Of a stretch of 64,000 bases of DNA, positions 24,425-33,491 are shown piece after piece. A program made the translations under genes and the position numbers. Origin of the DNA: Neptunomonas marina (GTDB lineage: Bacteria; Pseudomonadota; Gammaproteobacteria; Pseudomonadales; Balneatricaceae); assembly GCF_004005935.1 (NCBI RefSeq), contig NZ_SACQ01000010.1, positions 1 through 64,000 on the forward strand. The letters run 5' to 3'. Positions within the stretch are counted from its first letter, which is position 1. The number at the start of each line of letters is the position of its first letter. The notes below the pieces were generated by a model that saw only the letters and a program-made list of their open reading frames with translations, searched no databases and had not been told where the DNA came from.

Positions 24425-26260
24425 TTACTGGAGTACGCCGTTTTCATCGTAGTATTTCTGTGTGCTGTACTCGCTCAGTGGCAGCTTACTGATAGAGCCT
24501 TCAGCTTCTACGTAGTCGACAAATGATTGTGCGTAGTCGAGGAATGTATCAACGACCTTACCCTCTTCAGCTGAGATTACGCCGAAGGTTAGGTAGCCGT
24601 CACGTCCACCGGCAATATAGTTGTTTGTAACGACTTTATAAGACGCGTTAAGGTCGAGCGCTGACCATGTGCTTGTGCCTTTGCGCATCACCTCTAGGTT
24701 ACTAAAGCGCATACCTTTTGTTTGGGAGCGGTCAACATCCCAGCGCAAGCCAGCGGCATAGGGGTATGCGCCTGTTGAGCCGTCAGGTGAGATAGCGTAA
24801 TCGAAGGCATCTTCGAGAACCGCTTTAATCTGCGCACCGGTCATCGTGAGTTCAACCAGCGTGTTGGCAAAAGGTAGTAGCGTATACGCATCACCCACCG
24901 TGATATCGCCCTGTGGAATGTCGACGCGTACACCGCCACCATTTTGAATTGCGATATCTGAGGTTAGACTCATCGTGCGGAACGCTTTGGCAACGATATT
25001 GGAGATATCGCTACCGTTTGACTGGGTGGCTGTAGCATCACATAGCGCGCTTTTGCCTTGGCCTGGGATGCGCTCTAAGCAAAGGTCGTCTGTGCTGGAG
25101 CCGATCACCGCTTGCTTGAGTGAGTCAACTTGGTCTGAATAGCCAGCTAGCACGTTGGCAGCGGTTGGATCATCCATCACGACCGATAGCACATCGTTGG
25201 CAGCGATAGCGTCCAGCACGGCCTGACGTTCAGTACCCGCAAGCTCTGTGTCGTCGCGTTCAAATGTGTCGGCCAGCAGCAAGTGGGGTGTGCCGCTACA
25301 GCTTTTCACTTTGCCGTCTTGCAGGGTGATATCTAGCTCACCAACAACGTTCGAGTACTCCCATGCTTGCACAATACACACCGGTTCGCCGCTTTTATTG
25401 GTGAGTTGAGTGGGATAAGGGCCAGTACTGTTAAGGCCGAGCGCAGTGAACTGATCGCCAAGTAGTGTGTGAGAGTCACCGCCGACGATTAGGTCAACAC
25501 CAGTAAGGCTTTGAGCCAGTTTTAGGTCGTTTTTGTACTGGTAGTGGGTCATCAAGATGATGTTGTCGATACCCATTGCACTTAGTTCGTCGATGTAGCG
25601 CTGAGCAGTGCTTGTTTCATCGAGGAACTGGGTGGTTGCATCTGGGCTTGAGGAGTTCTTGGTTTTAGATGCGATATCGATTCCAATAATCCCCACCTTC
25701 TGATCACCGAAGGTTTTAATGGTATAAGGTTTGAAGTAATCGGTGGCGCTGCTTTGCGCGAGTGGCGAGACTCCCACTTCTGGGATCACATTCGCGGCCA
25801 GTACATCGGTGTTGCAGGCACCGCTATTGAGGTGATCTAGGAAGGCTTTTAAGCCAGCATCGCCATCATCAAATTCATGGTTACCAAGTGCGAAAGCATC
25901 AAAGCAGACTTGGTTCATCATGGCGGCGTCCGCTTCGCCTTTGAAAAGCGTATAGTAAAGATCCCCCGTGATGGCATCGCCTGCATGAAGCTTAAGCACG
26001 TTGGTGGCGCCTGCTTGTAGGTCGTTCATCTTCTGCACGACCTTCGCAAAACCGCCCATTTTTACATCCGTGCTTGCGCCTGCTATTTCGATATCACCGC
26101 TGTTTCCGCGTAAGTGAGAGTGGTGGTCGTTAATGTGCAGAATTTTGAGTGTAAGTTCGCTAGTAGCTTGTGAGTCATTGTTGCTGTCGTTGCAGCCTGC
26201 CAGTGCAGTGGTAACCGCAACAGCGAATGCGGCCTTTTTGAACATGGTGAAATGCGGCAT
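24425..26260 (-). CDS. Lipoprotein 5'-nucleotidase, NadN/UshA family
   Basis: A 611-residue secreted metallophosphoesterase. The signal peptide ends in a lipobox LAGC with Cys23, so it is a lipoprotein facing the periplasm. The N-terminal phosphoesterase domain has ILHINDHHSHL, LHAGDAITG, LGNHEFDDG, MTHYQYK and GGDSHTLL; the C-terminal nucleotidase domain has NGGGVRVDIPQG and AGGRDGYLTFG. The family hydrolyses NAD, UDP-sugars or nucleoside monophosphates outside the cytoplasm for salvage. Closest in style to NAD nucleotidase NadN, but substrate is not provable. The ATG at 26260 has GGGA upstream; a second at 26245 lacks a ribosome binding site. Confidence 0.9.
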   Translation of the reverse strand: MPHFTMFKKAAFAVAVTTALAGCNDSNNDSQATSELTLKILHINDHHSHLRGNSGDIEIAGASTDVKMGGFAKVVQKMNDLQAGATNVLKLHAGDAITGDLYYTLFKGEADAAMMNQVCFDAFALGNHEFDDGDAGLKAFLDHLNSGACNTDVLAANVIPEVGVSPLAQSSATDYFKPYTIKTFGDQKVGIIGIDIASKTKNSSSPDATTQFLDETSTAQRYIDELSAMGIDNIILMTHYQYKNDLKLAQSLTGVDLIVGGDSHTLLGDQFTALGLNSTGPYPTQLTNKSGEPVCIVQAWEYSNVVGELDITLQDGKVKSCSGTPHLLLADTFERDDTELAGTERQAVLDAIAANDVLSVVMDDPTAANVLAGYSDQVDSLKQAVIGSSTDDLCLERIPGQGKSALCDATATQSNGSDISNIVAKAFRTMSLTSDIAIQNGGGVRVDIPQGDITVGDAYTLLPFANTLVELTMTGAQIKAVLEDAFDYAISPDGSTGAYPYAAGLRWDVDRSQTKGMRFSNLEVMRKGTSTWSALDLNASYKVVTNNYIAGGRDGYLTFGVISAEEGKVVDTFLDYAQSFVDYVEAEGSISKLPLSEYSTQKYYDENGVLQ

Positions 26261-26350
26261 GAGTCTAATCCCTAATACGATGTCTTGATAAGGGCTAGAC
26301 TAATTTAGAAAAGTGACACTTTTGCTGCAAAATGTTGTCATCTGAAGGAA

Positions 26351-26376
26351 AAAGCCCCGAACTAGGTCGGGGCTTT
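26351..26376 (-). terminator. Intrinsic terminator after the alanine symporter gene
   Basis: AAAGCCCCGA (26351-26360) pairs with TCGGGGCTTT (26367-26376); on the minus strand it is followed by TTTTCC. It separates the symporter gene from the nucleotidase promoter region. Confidence 0.8.
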
Positions 26377-26397
26377 AGTTGTTAATATGCTATCGCA

Positions 26398-27873
26398 TTA
26401 CTTTTTCTTTTCCCAGAACTCAGCGTTTTTGATGCCAAGTTTCTGTGGATCGAATGTGTAATCTTTAACGCCTGCTTTACGCTGTGCTTCATAATCTTTC
26501 AGGGCTTTTACCGCAGGTTTTGCCATGAAGAAGATGATCAGAATACCAACGATGTTCAACCATGCCATCAAGCCAACACCTACGTCACCCAGACCCCATG
26601 CAAGGTCTGCTGTTTTGATCGCGCCGTAGAATGTGGCTGCCAGTAGGCCTGCTTTTAGCAAGAAGTCCAGACCCGGAAGGTTGATGGTGCGCTTTAAGTA
26701 AGCCAGGTTGGTTTCAGCGATGTAGTAGTACGCTAAAATCGTTGTGAACGAGAAGAAGAACAATGCCAGTGCGATGAACGGCTCACCTACACCAGGAAGT
26801 ACTTTTTCTACTGCCGCTTGAGTATACGCTGGGCTATTTGCTGCAATATCCGCTGCGATATTCTGAACTAGGAACGCTTCTCCAGCACCGTGTACGTTGT
26901 AAGCACCGGTGATCAGAATCATAAACGCTGTTGCAGAGCATACAAATAGGGTATCGATGTAGACAGAGAACGCCTGTACCAAGCCTTGTTGTGCTGGGTG
27001 GTCAACCTCTGCCGCCGCTGCTGCATGAGGACCTGTACCTTGGCCCGCTTCGTTCGAGTAAACGCCGCGTTTTACACCCCAACCAATCGCAGCACCAAAG
27101 CCTGCCATCGGAGTGAAGGCATCAGCAAGAATCATGCTGATAACGCCCGGTAGCTGGTCGATGTTAAGCGCGATGATTGAACATGCAATCAAAATGTAGG
27201 CTAGCGCCATAAATGGCACGACAACCTGAGTGAACTGCGCAATACGCTTTACGCCACCAAAGATGATGAAACCAAGTACTAGGATAATACCTACGGCCGT
27301 TAGAATCTTAGTGAAGCTCAGTGCGCCGAAGCTAGTTTCGATAGTTGCACCTGCGCCAAAGGCGATCTCTGCTGCATTACCGATACTGTTGGACTGTACA
27401 CCTGGTAGCAGGAAACCACATGCCATGATCGTTGCGATTGCGAAAATCCACGCGAACCACTTCTGGCCCATCGCTTTTTCGAAATAGAACGCTGGGCCAC
27501 CACGGTATTGGCCTTCATGTTCCTCTTTGTAGATCTGACCAAGTGTTGATTCAACGTATGCCGTAGCAGCACCAAGGAAGGCAACTACCCACATCCAGAA
27601 AACCGCACCTGGGCCACCAAAGCCGATTGCCGCAGCAACACCGGCGATGTTACCCGTACCGACACGCCCGGACAGAGAGACAGCCAGTGCTTGGAATGAT
27701 GAGATACCTTTGTCAGACGCATTGCCTGAGAAAAGTAGGCGCCACATTTCGCCGAACATGCGCACTTGGACAAAGCGCGTAAGAATGGAATAGAACAAGC
27801 CAGCGCCCAAGCACAGGTAAATAAGTGCAGGACTCCAGATAATGCCGTTTAAAAAATCGACAACAGATTGCAT
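26398..27873 (-). CDS. Sodium:alanine/glycine symporter (AGCS family)
   Basis: A 491-residue inner-membrane transporter with about eleven hydrophobic helices. Diagnostic AGCS sequences include FQALAVSLSGRVGTGNIAGV, GPGAVFWMWVVAFLGAATAY and the GVKRGVYSNEAGQGTGP motif. These carriers import alanine, glycine or similar amino acids with Na+, which fits a marine bacterium. It starts at ATG with GGAGAG upstream and is monocistronic, ending at a terminator. The 183-base region upstream to the isochorismatase-fold gene is A+T-rich and probably contains its promoter. Confidence 0.93.
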   Translation of the reverse strand: MQSVVDFLNGIIWSPALIYLCLGAGLFYSILTRFVQVRMFGEMWRLLFSGNASDKGISSFQALAVSLSGRVGTGNIAGVAAAIGFGGPGAVFWMWVVAFLGAATAYVESTLGQIYKEEHEGQYRGGPAFYFEKAMGQKWFAWIFAIATIMACGFLLPGVQSNSIGNAAEIAFGAGATIETSFGALSFTKILTAVGIILVLGFIIFGGVKRIAQFTQVVVPFMALAYILIACSIIALNIDQLPGVISMILADAFTPMAGFGAAIGWGVKRGVYSNEAGQGTGPHAAAAAEVDHPAQQGLVQAFSVYIDTLFVCSATAFMILITGAYNVHGAGEAFLVQNIAADIAANSPAYTQAAVEKVLPGVGEPFIALALFFFSFTTILAYYYIAETNLAYLKRTINLPGLDFLLKAGLLAATFYGAIKTADLAWGLGDVGVGLMAWLNIVGILIIFFMAKPAVKALKDYEAQRKAGVKDYTFDPQKLGIKNAEFWEKKK

Positions 27874-28056
27874 AAGGGACTCTCCATAAGAGAAGCAGAT
27901 TTTAGTTAGAATTATCGGCGGAAAGTCTACCTTGTTTGGATTAGTAGATTTTTATTATTTTTATCTAATGTATAGACAAAAGTATGCTACCAAGACTTTG
28001 TTTGGTTTATTTTTCTGTTTTTAAAGCTCCATCCAGAGTTTTGGATGAGAATTGGT

Positions 28057-28602
28057 TTATCTAAGGTAATTTTTGCTGATCTCTCGAAATTGATCAGTGC
28101 CGGCTTTTTGGAGCCACTCAAATACAACCATCTCTTTTGACACAATATGAATGCCTAGCTGCCGCATTCTGTCTAGCGCGAGTTGGCGATCGGCCTGAGC
28201 GCGTGAACCAACGCAGTCGGCGACAATAAATACTTCTTTACCTATCTCTTTCAGATTTATGGCTGTTTGCAGCACGCAAACGTGAGATTCAGTACCGATG
28301 ATGACGACTTGCTCTTTACAGTGGGCCTCGAGTGCTAGGTTAGCATCGGGGTCTGCGACGGACGAAAAGTAAATTTTCTCAACGGTTTGCTCTGCGGATA
28401 TAAGCTCAGCGAGTTCTGGAATTGTACTGCCTATTCCCGATGGATACTGCTCTGTGACCAGTGTGGGAATACTCAACTTTTGTGCGATTTCAACCAACCA
28501 TCGGCTATTACTGATTAGCAGGTCGGCACCATGAATCGCGGGAGCAAGCTTAGCTTGGATATCAATGATCAAGAGGCTAGAGCGGTCCGGTTGTATCAGC
28601 AT
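28057..28602 (-). CDS. Isochorismatase-fold cysteine hydrolase
   Basis: A 181-residue enzyme of the isochorismatase-like superfamily. The catalytic triad is visible: Asp14 (LLIIDIQAKL), Lys76 (TVEKIYFSS) and the nucleophile Cys109 (GTESHVCVLQT), preceded by the cis-peptide region. Having the cysteine makes it an amidase/ureidase or nicotinamidase-type hydrolase rather than a true isochorismatase; most like the YcaC group. It lies 69 bases after the multidrug exporter gene on the same strand; a functional link is not clear. Confidence 0.88.
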   Translation of the reverse strand: MLIQPDRSSLLIIDIQAKLAPAIHGADLLISNSRWLVEIAQKLSIPTLVTEQYPSGIGSTIPELAELISAEQTVEKIYFSSVADPDANLALEAHCKEQVVIIGTESHVCVLQTAINLKEIGKEVFIVADCVGSRAQADRQLALDRMRQLGIHIVSKEMVVFEWLQKAGTDQFREISKNYLR

Positions 28603-28671
28603 GTTCTTTCCCTCGATAGCAGATTGGTTTCATCTCTATTTTTTACAGGGCTTTTACCCTGTGGTCGAGCG

Positions 28672-29865
28672 TTATTGCTGCGTGGTGGCAGGCCTTACGA
28701 TAAAAATAAAGCTCAGTAGCGCCAGAAAGCCCATTAGCGCGATACTTGTTGCCATGACGGTGGGGGTTCCTGAGTATGTATGTCCTACCACCATACCCAC
28801 GCCTGCAGCGATCGCCGACTGCGTAAAACCCAGTAGTGCAGATGCAGTACCTGCCATTTTAGCAAAGGGGCTCATGGCACCGGCGGTAGATTGTGGCATC
28901 ACGATACCGACGGCCGCCATAAATAAGACTTGGCAAAAAATCACCCAATACAAGTTATGTAAACCTAAGAGCGAAGCTCCCATCATGGCGCTGCCTGCAA
29001 TGGCTGCGAGCAATGTGCCGAGCAGTAGCATCTTATTAATGCCTAGGCGCGGCCCAATACGCTGGCCAATCTGTGTTCCTGACATATAACCCAGTACAAC
29101 GGCGGTGAAGTAAAAACCGTAGTGATCTTCCGGTACACCAAAGAAATCGATCAATACGAACGAGGAACCTGAGAGGAATGAGAAAAGGCCTGAAAAGGTA
29201 AAGCTGCAACACAGTGTATAGCCGAGAAAAACTGGGCTGCTGAATAGTGTTTTGTAGTTGGTAAAGATGGCTTTAGGGTGCAGGCTACTGACATTTTCAG
29301 GTGCTAAAGACTCCGAAACCTTCAGGCCAATGAGTAGCGTTGTTATTGCACCGTATACCCCTAAAAATACAAAGATCGCCGCCCAATTGAGTGATAGCAG
29401 CATATATCCACCAATAATCGGTGCGATTGCCGGTGCGAGCGCCATAATTGTACCCATCATCGACAGCACCTTGGCGGACTGAGTGGGGCCGTAGATGTCT
29501 CTGATCATTGTGCGCCCCAAAACGGGGCCGCCGCAGGCTCCGAGGGCTTGCAAGAAGCGATATGCGATCAACTCTTCAATAGTTGTTGCCATTGCGCAGC
29601 CAAAAGACGCCAGCGTAAATAGTACCAGCCCACCGAGCAGAATCGATTTACGGCCAAAGCGATCGGCGAGTGGTCCGTAAACGAGCTGCGCGACCGCAAA
29701 GCCGCCAAAAAAAATCGATAACGTAATCTGAACCTGATCAATCGAGGAGTTAAGCTCATCAACAAGACTGGGGAGCGCAGGCAGATACATATCTGTGGAA
29801 AGCGGGCCCAACGCAACCACGGATGCGAGGACTAAGATCGTAGCGAGTGAAGTAGGTGCGAACAT
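28672..29865 (-). CDS. Bcr/CflA family multidrug efflux transporter (MFS)
   Basis: A 397-residue, twelve-helix MFS exporter. The DHA1 motif A is LVYGPLADRFGRKSILLGGL; other marks are DMYLPALPSL near the start, RFLQALGACGGPVLGRTMIRD and motif C-like APAIAPIIGGYM. Bcr/CflA proteins expel chloramphenicol-type drugs, bicyclomycin or sulfonamides in exchange for protons; the real substrate is not known. It is divergent from paaN across 285 bases. Confidence 0.92.
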   Translation of the reverse strand: MFAPTSLATILVLASVVALGPLSTDMYLPALPSLVDELNSSIDQVQITLSIFFGGFAVAQLVYGPLADRFGRKSILLGGLVLFTLASFGCAMATTIEELIAYRFLQALGACGGPVLGRTMIRDIYGPTQSAKVLSMMGTIMALAPAIAPIIGGYMLLSLNWAAIFVFLGVYGAITTLLIGLKVSESLAPENVSSLHPKAIFTNYKTLFSSPVFLGYTLCCSFTFSGLFSFLSGSSFVLIDFFGVPEDHYGFYFTAVVLGYMSGTQIGQRIGPRLGINKMLLLGTLLAAIAGSAMMGASLLGLHNLYWVIFCQVLFMAAVGIVMPQSTAGAMSPFAKMAGTASALLGFTQSAIAAGVGMVVGHTYSGTPTVMATSIALMGFLALLSFIFIVRPATTQQ

Positions 29866-30055
29866 GAGGTGACTCTTATAGTAATGGCGAGGCTACTTTA
29901 ACGGAGAATAATTTCAGTCAACAAGTTACAAAATCGCAAAAGATTATTGCGCTTCTTATGTCAGGTTCTTAGCGAGGCTGCATCACTTTTAATGCTGCTA
30001 GGTAGGGGGTGCCTTGATGATACGTATAAAGATGCCGCTTCATTTATACTAAAGA

Positions 30056-30109
30056 GATACACAAAATAGTTTTTGATCAGTATTTATGTATCACAAGCTT
30101 TGGTGTATC
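30056..30109. promoter_or_regulatory. Repeated TGTATC motifs upstream of paaN
   Basis: GATACAC at 30056-30062, ATGTATC at 30086-30092 and GTGTATC at 30103-30109 are three copies of one half-site, the first inverted relative to the others. They may be regulator sites for paaN or for the divergent exporter. No strong -35/-10 pair is seen. The remainder of 29866-30150 holds no gene. Confidence 0.3.
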
Positions 30110-30150
30110 TTGGCAAGTAACTAAGACCAGAATAATGATAGAGAATCCTC

Positions 30151-31821
30151 ATGAGCACACTGTTTGAAAAACATCAGGACACACTTAAATCCGCCCTAAA
30201 TGCCATCCAGACGCGTGACTACTGGAGCCCATACTCAGAGAATCCAAGTCCACGCGCTTATGGCGAAACGGCTAACGCTGACGGTGAAGCGGCGTTTAAG
30301 GCGCACCTGAACGGCGCGTTCTTTCTTGATATGCCGGGTATTGTTGGCGAGGCGGGTGCTGAGGTTTCTCCTTATGGTATTGATCTCAACGTAAAATACC
30401 CGCTAGTTGATCTTGATGTGTTGTTGCCCGAGATGGAAAGCGCACGCCAAGCATGGCGTGATCAAGGTGCAGATGGCCGTGCAGCTGTCTGTCTTGAAAT
30501 CCTAGAGCGTCTCAACAAGCGTAGCTTTGAGATTGCTTACGCGGTTATGCATACCTCAGGTCAGGGCTTCATGATGGCTTTCCAAGCGGGTGGTCCTCAC
30601 GCGCAAGATCGCGGCCTAGAAGCAGTAGCTTATGGCTACTCGGCAATGACTCACACACCGGGGGCTGCGACTTGGACTAAACCACAGGGCAAACACGATC
30701 CGCTAGTACTTGAGAAGAAGTTCACCACTGTTGGGCGCGGTATCGGCTTGGTAATCGGCTGCTCTACATTCCCAACATGGAACACCTACCCAGGTATGTT
30801 TGCTGACCTGATTACTGGAAACCCAGTGATCGTTAAGCCGCACCCAGCGGCAATCTTGCCAGCGGCTATCAGCGTTCAGATTGCTCAAGATGTGCTCAAG
30901 GAGCATGGTCTGCCGCCGCATATCGTTTCTTTGGTGATCGACGAGGATGCTGCGAAGCCGGGTACGGCTGAACTTGCTAAACGTGATGAGATCAAATTGA
31001 TCGACTTCACCGGCAACACAGCATTTGGTGACTGGTTGGAGCAAAACTGCACGCAAGCGCAGGTTTACACTGAAAAAGCGGGTGTAAACACCATCGTTAT
31101 TGACTCTACTGATGACTATAAAGGTATGTTGCGTAACCTGGCATTCACGCTGAGCTTGTACTCTGGCCAGATGTGTACAACGCCGCAGGATATTTTCGTG
31201 CCAAAAGGCGGAATCGAAACGGACGCTGGCCATAAAAGCTTTGATGAAGTTGCGGCGGATCTGGGTATGGCAATTACTAAGTTCCTGTCTGATCCTGAGC
31301 GAGCTGCTATGGTCTTGGGTGCGATCCAAGCGGATGCAACAGCCGCGCGTGTAGATGGCAGCAACACGCTGGGCACGGTTGTACGTGAGTCTGATGTTGT
31401 TGAACATCCACATTTCCCGAATGCGCGTATGCGCTCCCCATTGCTGATGAGCATTGATGCAGCGGATGAAGCAACATATATGCAAGAGTTGTTCGGCCCA
31501 ATCAGCTTTGTTGTTAAGGCCGATGATACTAACCACGCAATTGAGCTGGCTCGTCGTGCGGTTAAATCCCACGGTGCTATTACCATGGGCTGCTACTCGA
31601 GCAGCGATGCGGTACTCGACCAGATTGAAGATGCAGCATTGGATGCAGGTGTGGCGCTAAGCTGTAACCTGACTGGCGGTATCTTTGTGAACCAAAGCGC
31701 GGCATACAGTGATTTCCATGCAACGGGTGCAAACCCTGCGGCTAATGCGTGTTTGTCAGACTTGGCTTACGTTGCAAACCGTTTCCGCGTGGTGCAAAGC
31801 CGTCGCCACCCAAAAGGTTAA
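30151..31821 (+). CDS. paaN: PaaN family phenylacetate-pathway aldehyde dehydrogenase
   Basis: A 556-residue protein of the PaaN (aldehyde-dehydrogenase-like) family. The Rossmann and ALDH segments are seen as GCSTFPTWNTYPGMFADL, GNPVIVKPHPAAI, FTGNTAFGDWLEQ, with the nucleophilic cysteine in SGQMCTTPQD; the C-terminal part has CNLTGGIFVNQSAAYSDFH. Unlike PaaZ it lacks a fused MaoC hydratase domain. It is thought to act on the open-chain semialdehyde of phenylacetyl-CoA breakdown. The paaABCDE oxygenase genes are absent from the window; a paaF-like hydratase follows 11 bases later. Confidence 0.9.
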   Translation: MSTLFEKHQDTLKSALNAIQTRDYWSPYSENPSPRAYGETANADGEAAFKAHLNGAFFLDMPGIVGEAGAEVSPYGIDLNVKYPLVDLDVLLPEMESARQAWRDQGADGRAAVCLEILERLNKRSFEIAYAVMHTSGQGFMMAFQAGGPHAQDRGLEAVAYGYSAMTHTPGAATWTKPQGKHDPLVLEKKFTTVGRGIGLVIGCSTFPTWNTYPGMFADLITGNPVIVKPHPAAILPAAISVQIAQDVLKEHGLPPHIVSLVIDEDAAKPGTAELAKRDEIKLIDFTGNTAFGDWLEQNCTQAQVYTEKAGVNTIVIDSTDDYKGMLRNLAFTLSLYSGQMCTTPQDIFVPKGGIETDAGHKSFDEVAADLGMAITKFLSDPERAAMVLGAIQADATAARVDGSNTLGTVVRESDVVEHPHFPNARMRSPLLMSIDAADEATYMQELFGPISFVVKADDTNHAIELARRAVKSHGAITMGCYSSSDAVLDQIEDAALDAGVALSCNLTGGIFVNQSAAYSDFHATGANPAANACLSDLAYVANRFRVVQSRRHPKG

Positions 31822-31832
31822 TCGGAGGGGTT

Positions 31833-32618
31833 ATGACGTACGAAACACTTCTGGTTGAGGTTGCTGATGGCGTAGGGGTGATTACCCTTAATCGCCCGAA
31901 GGCGATGAACGCTCTAAACCAAACACTGACGCGCGAGCTAGGCGAAGCTGTTGATGCGCTTGAAGCCGATCAGGCTATCGGCTGTATCGTACTAACAGGC
32001 GGCGACCAAGTCTTTGCCGCAGGTGCTGATATCAAAGAGATGAAGGACCTCTCCTTCCATGATCTCTACGTCTCGGATTTTCCGCGTATCCAACGTGATT
32101 GCTGGCGTGCAATTGATGAGGCGCGCACGCCGGTGGTCGCTGCGGTAGCAGGTTTTGCATTGGGCGGTGGTTGTGAGTTGGCGCTAGCATGTGACTTTAT
32201 CGTCGCTACGGACAGTGCGAAGTTCGGCCAGCCCGAAATTGGCATCGGTACCATGCCAGGAGCGGGTGGTACTCAGCGTCTGACTAAGGCGGTGGGTAAA
32301 GCGAAGGCGATGGATATGTGCTTGACTGGCCGCATGATGGATGCAGAAGAGGCCGAGCGTGCTGGGCTTGTCTCGCAAATTGTATCTGCGGACGCTCTGC
32401 TTGATACGGTACGCAAAGTCGCTAAGAAGATTGCTAGCCATTCGCGCCCTGCGGTTATGATGATCAAAGAGTCTGTTGATCTTGCAGTGGATGCCGATCT
32501 GCAGGATGGGCTATTGTTCGAGCGCCGCAATTTTGCCGCGACCTTTGCATTCGAAGATTGCAAAGAGGGCATGAATGCATTTGCAGAGAAGCGTAAGCCG
32601 GTTTTCAAACACCGCTGA
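31833..32618 (+). CDS. paaF: Enoyl-CoA hydratase, PaaF-like
   Basis: A 261-residue crotonase-fold hydratase. Oxyanion-hole and catalytic segments: FAAGADIKEM, GFALGGGCELAL with the first catalytic Glu, and FGQPEIGIGTMPGAGGTQ with the second. High similarity in style to the enoyl-CoA hydratase of phenylacetate and fatty-acid breakdown. The start is the ATG after GGAGGGG (31824-31830); a longer frame runs back into paaN. Coupled to paaN, so phenylacetate catabolism is the best assignment, but it could also serve general beta-oxidation. Confidence 0.88.
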   Translation: MTYETLLVEVADGVGVITLNRPKAMNALNQTLTRELGEAVDALEADQAIGCIVLTGGDQVFAAGADIKEMKDLSFHDLYVSDFPRIQRDCWRAIDEARTPVVAAVAGFALGGGCELALACDFIVATDSAKFGQPEIGIGTMPGAGGTQRLTKAVGKAKAMDMCLTGRMMDAEEAERAGLVSQIVSADALLDTVRKVAKKIASHSRPAVMMIKESVDLAVDADLQDGLLFERRNFAATFAFEDCKEGMNAFAEKRKPVFKHR

Positions 32619-32641
32619 TTTCTTTACAGTGTAGAAAGTAT

Positions 32642-32667
32642 ACGGGCGCATAGGCGCCCGTTTTATT
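32642..32667 (+). terminator. Intrinsic terminator after the hydratase gene
   Basis: ACGGGCGC (32642-32649) pairs with GCGCCCGT (32654-32661), followed by TTATTT. It ends the paaN-paaF unit. Confidence 0.8.
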
Positions 32668-32686
32668 TGGTACAGAGAGAGTAAAC

Positions 32687-33433
32687 ATGCTGCAAGGAAA
32701 AACAGCTTGGATCACCGGCGCAAGCTCCGGTATTGGTGAGGCGACGGCACGCCGCCTCGCGAAAGAGGGTGTGAATTTGGTTTTGACGGCGCGGCGCGAA
32801 GAGAAGCTAGTGGCGCTCGCGGCAGAGCTTGAGGCGAAATACGGCGTGGCGGTTGCCTTAGAAGTTGCCGATGTCTCTGACCGGCCGGTAATGGAGGTGG
32901 TAGGCGAAAAGATCGCTGAGCGTGGCGGTGTTGATATTCTGATCAATAATGCCGGTACGATGCCAATCAGCCCTATTTTATCTGGCCGAGTGGATGAATG
33001 GGAGCAGATGATTGACGTGAATATCAAGGGCGTGCTCTATGCTATCAATGCTGTTTACTCAGGGATGGCGGAACGAAAGTCAGGGCACATTGTCAACATC
33101 AGCTCAATCGCTGCGCGCCAGACGTACCAGAGTGCGGGCGTTTATGCGGGTACTAAGCATGCTGTGCGGGCAATCTCCGATACGCTGCGTAAAGAGGCGA
33201 TTCGCTTTGGTGTGCGGGTAACCGATATTCAGCCAGGAGCTGTGGCCACAGAGCTACCCGATAGCATTAACCATCCGAAGATTCGTGATGCCGTTAAGGC
33301 GAATATGTACGCTGAGGGCAGTGAGATTTTGCAGCCTGACGATATCGCAAACGCAATTTACTATGCGCTGACACAGCCTGCTTACATCGATGTGAGTGAG
33401 CTGCATATTCGCCCCGTGATTCAGGAAGATTGA
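32687..33433 (+). CDS. Short-chain dehydrogenase/reductase
   Basis: A 248-residue classical SDR. Cofactor motif TGASSGIG at about 10-17; NNAG near 88-91; catalytic Ser in NISSIAARQ; YAGTK gives the Tyr-x-x-x-Lys pair. The arginines after the cofactor motif (TARREEKL) suggest NADP preference. The sequence resembles clavulanate-dehydrogenase/YdfG-like NADP-dependent 3-hydroxy acid reductases. Substrate unknown. It stands alone between the paa genes and the HAD-sppA unit. Confidence 0.87.
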   Translation: MLQGKTAWITGASSGIGEATARRLAKEGVNLVLTARREEKLVALAAELEAKYGVAVALEVADVSDRPVMEVVGEKIAERGGVDILINNAGTMPISPILSGRVDEWEQMIDVNIKGVLYAINAVYSGMAERKSGHIVNISSIAARQTYQSAGVYAGTKHAVRAISDTLRKEAIRFGVRVTDIQPGAVATELPDSINHPKIRDAVKANMYAEGSEILQPDDIANAIYYALTQPAYIDVSELHIRPVIQED

Positions 33434-33491
33434 TCAGCCTACTTTGCGTTGTTAGCGGTTTGAATAGCTGTGGTTTTTAAGGAGTGATGAG

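Noticed and set aside
28565-29089. 174-codon plus-strand ORF antisense to the Bcr/CflA gene and its downstream gap
   Set aside because: Overlaps the exporter's transmembrane coding region; no domain or ribosome binding site.
30703-31572. 289-codon ORF antisense to paaN
   Set aside because: It lies wholly within the well-supported paaN coding sequence, has low-complexity, basic composition and no domain; a shadow of codon bias.
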